The notes below the pieces were generated by a model that was given only the letters and a program-made list of their open reading frames with translations, searched no databases and was not told where the DNA came from. From positions 1 to 9,657 of the forward strand of contig SKWC01000310.1 in the NCBI GenBank assembly GCA_007129145.1: 9,657 nt of DNA, given 5' to 3'. Shown one piece after another: positions 7,674 to 9,657 of the stretch (positions are counted from its first letter, which is position 1; every line of letters begins with the position of its first letter). The position numbers and the translations under genes are program-made. The DNA is from Rubritepida sp. (GTDB taxonomy: Bacteria > Pseudomonadota > Alphaproteobacteria > Acetobacterales > Acetobacteraceae).

Positions 7674-9059
7674 GTCCTGGTGCAGTCCCTGCCGCTGCTG
7701 GCCTTGCTGGCGCTGCTGGGGAGCGGCCGCGCCGGGCCGGTCCCCGCCTGCCTGATCGCGCTGCTGCTGGCGCTGCCCGCGGTGGCGGTCAGCCTGCCGC
7801 CCGCGGTGAGCCTGCCGGAATTCCTGCCGGCCGAGACGCTGCGCGGCGTCTGGCTGGCGCTGCAGCCCATGGCGATCGTGGCGGGCGGGTTGCTGTTCCA
7901 CGCCGCCGCGGCACCCGCCGCCCAGGCCGAGACGCGCGAGGCGACGCCCGCGCGGGTCTTCGCCGCCGCCGTGCCGCTGGGCTGCTTCCTCGAGAGCGTC
8001 ACGGGCTTCGCCATCGGCGCCGTCTTCGCGCTCGGCGCGCTGCGCGCCATGGGCATCGGCGGCGCGGTGGCGGTGGCGCTGTCGCTGCAGGCGCTGATCC
8101 TGGTGCCCTGGGGGGGGCTTGGTCCGGGCACGCTGCTGGGCGCCACGCTGCTGGGGCTGCCGCCGCATGAGGTCGCGCGGATGGCGGGCTTTCCCACCGT
8201 GCTGTGGCTGCCGCTGCTCGCGCCGATGATCTGGGCGCTGCAGGCGCGCGCGGGCCTCGTGGTCCCGCCGCGCGAGAAGGCGATGCAGGCGCTGATGCTG
8301 GCGGTGCTGGGCGGGCTGGTGCTGGGGCTGCACTGGGTGCTGCCCTTCGAGGTGATCGGCGTGGTCGCCTCGGGCATCGTGCTGCTGTGGGCGCTGTGGC
8401 GGGCCGATCCGCCGCGTGCGGCGGGGCCCGCGCTGCGCGCGGCCTTCCCTTATCTGCTGCTGACGACTGCCTTGCTCGGCGCGCGGCTGTGGCAAGACCC
8501 GCCGGCGCTGCGCCCCTTCGCGGACCTGCCCGGCTTTGCCGTGACCCATGTGGCGCTGGTGCTGTGGGCGGTGGCGCTGGGGCTGCTGCTGGCGCGGGCG
8601 GATGGGGGTGCCAGGCTGCGCGGCGCGCTGGCCCGGGCGGGGCGGCCGATGCTGGTCATGCTGCTCTATGTGCTGCTGGGGCGCTGGCTGGCGGGCGGCG
8701 GGGTGGCGGCGGCGCTGGCCGCGGCGCTGGCCGATTCGGCCGGCGGGGCAGCGCTGCCCTTGATGCCGCCGATGGGCTTCCTGGCCGGCTTCGTCACCGG
8801 CAGCAATGTGGGCGCCCAGGCGGCGCTGGTGGCGGTGCAGGCGGCACTCGGCCAGGCCTTCGCCCTGCCGCCGCTGCTGGCGCCGGGGATGCACAACTTC
8901 ATGGGCGCGGCGGGGGCGGGGATGAGCATCGCGGTGACCGCCATGCTCTGCGCGCTGGCCGCCGACGGAACCCGGCCCGTGCAGGTCTGGCGGCTGGTCT
9001 GGCCCTCCATGGCGCTGGCTTCCGCGCTGGGGCTGGGGCTGCTGTGGTGGGGCGCATGA
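7671..9059 (+). CDS. L-lactate permease (LctP/LldP) family transporter, short form
   Basis: A 462-residue, extremely hydrophobic inner-membrane protein with about 12 candidate helices, among them roughly residues 4-17, 22-42, 58-80, 97-122, 128-148, 172-190, 206-222, 226-244, 290-309, 326-342, 404-430 and 443-460. Two blocks resemble the lactate permease family: FLESVTGFAIGA at 106-117 (family F-FLE---GFG) and GFLAGFVTGSNVGAQAAL at 369-386 (family G-L--F-TGS--SNAL). That family usually has about 550 residues, so this copy is short. The likely substrate is a small monocarboxylate; the divergent prpE operon makes propionate, acetate or lactate plausible, by inference. ATG 7671 was chosen because hydrophobic sequence begins there; the frame is open back to 7593 but that part is polar. 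No ribosome binding site precedes the ATG. The stop overlaps the next start by ATGA. Other carboxylate carrier families remain possible. Confidence 0.72.
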   Translation: MVLVQSLPLLALLALLGSGRAGPVPACLIALLLALPAVAVSLPPAVSLPEFLPAETLRGVWLALQPMAIVAGGLLFHAAAAPAAQAETREATPARVFAAAVPLGCFLESVTGFAIGAVFALGALRAMGIGGAVAVALSLQALILVPWGGLGPGTLLGATLLGLPPHEVARMAGFPTVLWLPLLAPMIWALQARAGLVVPPREKAMQALMLAVLGGLVLGLHWVLPFEVIGVVASGIVLLWALWRADPPRAAGPALRAAFPYLLLTTALLGARLWQDPPALRPFADLPGFAVTHVALVLWAVALGLLLARADGGARLRGALARAGRPMLVMLLYVLLGRWLAGGGVAAALAAALADSAGGAALPLMPPMGFLAGFVTGSNVGAQAALVAVQAALGQAFALPPLLAPGMHNFMGAAGAGMSIAVTAMLCALAADGTRPVQVWRLVWPSMALASALGLGLLWWGA

Positions 9060-9657
9060 CACCCGACTGGTCCCGCGCCGAGCGCCGCCTGCTGCGCCAG
9101 CCCGGCCTCGGCGCCCTGGTGCGCGAGGTCGGGCCCTGCCGCCTGAGCCCCGAACCCCGCCCGCCCTATGAGGCGCTGCTGCGCGCCATCGCGCACCAGC
9201 AGGTGCATGGCCGCGCCGCGGAGGCGATGCTGGGCCGGCTGGGCGCGCTTTCGACCGATGGCGGCCTGCCCCCGCCCGAGGCCATCGTCGCGCTGCCCGT
9301 GGAGGCGCTGCGCGGCTGCGGCTTCTCGGCCGCGAAATGCGCGGCCATCCGCGACATCGCGGACAAGACCCTGGCCGGGCTGGTGCCCGGTCTGGAGGAG
9401 GCGCATGCGCTGCCCGATGCGGCGCTGATCGAGCGGCTGGTGGCGCTGCGCGGGGTCGGGCGCTGGACGGTGGAGATGCTGCTGATCTTCACCCTGGGCC
9501 GGCCCGACGTGCTGCCGGTGGATGATTTCGGGGTGCGTGAGGGCTGGCGCCTGGTCAGCAGGGCCGAGGCGCAGCTGCGCCCCCGTGCCCTGGCCGAGCT
9601 CGGCGAGGCGTGGCGGCCGTGGCGCAGCGTCGCCGCCTGGTATCTGTGGCGCGCCGC
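9056..9657 (+). CDS. alkA: DNA-3-methyladenine glycosylase II, AlkA type (3' end outside window)
   Basis: A base-excision repair enzyme that removes alkylated purines from DNA; 200 codons are visible. The helix-hairpin-helix is LRGVGRWTVEMLLIF at about 131-145. The catalytic aspartate is the second Asp of LPVDDFGVREGW (D157), matching Asp238 of E. coli AlkA. The C-terminal WRPWRSVAAWYLWRA at 186-200 lines up with the WKPWRS-A---W block of AlkA. The N-terminal half, with AIAHQQVHGRAAEAM, fits the HhH-GPD fold. The protein lacks most of the extra N-terminal domain of E. coli AlkA (the catalytic Asp is at 157 rather than 238), as in many compact bacterial and yeast Mag1-like versions. ATG 9056 overlaps the permease stop (ATGA), so the two are probably co-transcribed. 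The gene runs off the right edge with its last codon incomplete. Confidence 0.92.
   Translation, partial: MTPDWSRAERRLLRQPGLGALVREVGPCRLSPEPRPPYEALLRAIAHQQVHGRAAEAMLGRLGALSTDGGLPPPEAIVALPVEALRGCGFSAAKCAAIRDIADKTLAGLVPGLEEAHALPDAALIERLVALRGVGRWTVEMLLIFTLGRPDVLPVDDFGVREGWRLVSRAEAQLRPRALAELGEAWRPWRSVAAWYLWRA

Noticed and set aside
6038..8170. 710-codon open frame on the plus strand
   Set aside because: It is antisense to prpE and then out of frame with the permease; composition is typical of a shadow frame.
7592..8377. N-terminal extension of prpE by 262 residues on the minus strand
   Set aside because: The PrpE match starts exactly at ATG 7591 behind a strong ribosome binding site; the extension is low-complexity, Ser/Ala/Arg-rich and antisense to the permease gene.
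6102..9062. 986-codon open frame on the minus strand
   Set aside because: Its Arg/Gln/His/Pro-rich translation has no recognisable domain and it overlaps prpE (another frame) and the permease (antisense). Long shadow frames are expected at this GC content.

Overview
The window is gene-dense, very GC-rich bacterial chromosome. It is probably from an alphaproteobacterium, and Acetobacteraceae (Roseomonas-like) is my best guess. The reasons are the mrcA-prfB gene order, an RF2 N-terminus ending LLRRHL-DWD, GC-saturated third codon positions and ATGA-coupled genes. The taxonomy is inference. Both edge genes are cut by the window. I see no tRNA, rRNA, CRISPR array, insertion sequence or prophage, and no gene-free stretch longer than about 80 bases.

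Left part (1-3066, + strand): the C-terminal transpeptidase half of penicillin-binding protein 1A is followed after 6 bases by prfB (release factor 2). A PPP-type metallophosphoesterase then overlaps prfB by ATGA. prfB carries the classical autoregulatory +1 frameshift site (AGGAGG, CTT, TGA, C), so the true gene is 1231-2362 read in two frames. A frame-by-frame gene call would lose its first 53 residues.

Middle part (3076-7591, - strand, read right to left): prpE (propionyl-CoA synthetase) is followed by an ECHDC3-like crotonase-fold protein that lacks both catalytic glutamates. Next come a plant-AAE-type acyl-CoA synthetase and, after 36 bases, a 66-residue DUF3185 membrane protein. The first three are overlapping or 2 bases apart and look like one operon for activating and handling short or medium carboxylic acids. 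This block converges on the left block at 3066/3076.

Right part (7671-9657, + strand): a short L-lactate-permease-family transporter diverges from prpE across a 79-base intergenic region that contains two dyads. It overlaps by ATGA a DNA-3-methyladenine glycosylase (AlkA type) that runs off the window. The divergent layout suggests, but does not prove, that the transporter imports an acid that the prpE operon activates.

Most of the window is recognisable core metabolism and housekeeping, and I do not see a convincing new multi-gene system. The items most worth a second look are the RF2 recoding site, the glutamate-less crotonase set between two acyl-CoA ligases, a sharp low-GC patch at the end of the second ligase gene next to a hairpin over the DUF3185 ribosome binding site, and the dyads at the divergent promoter region.
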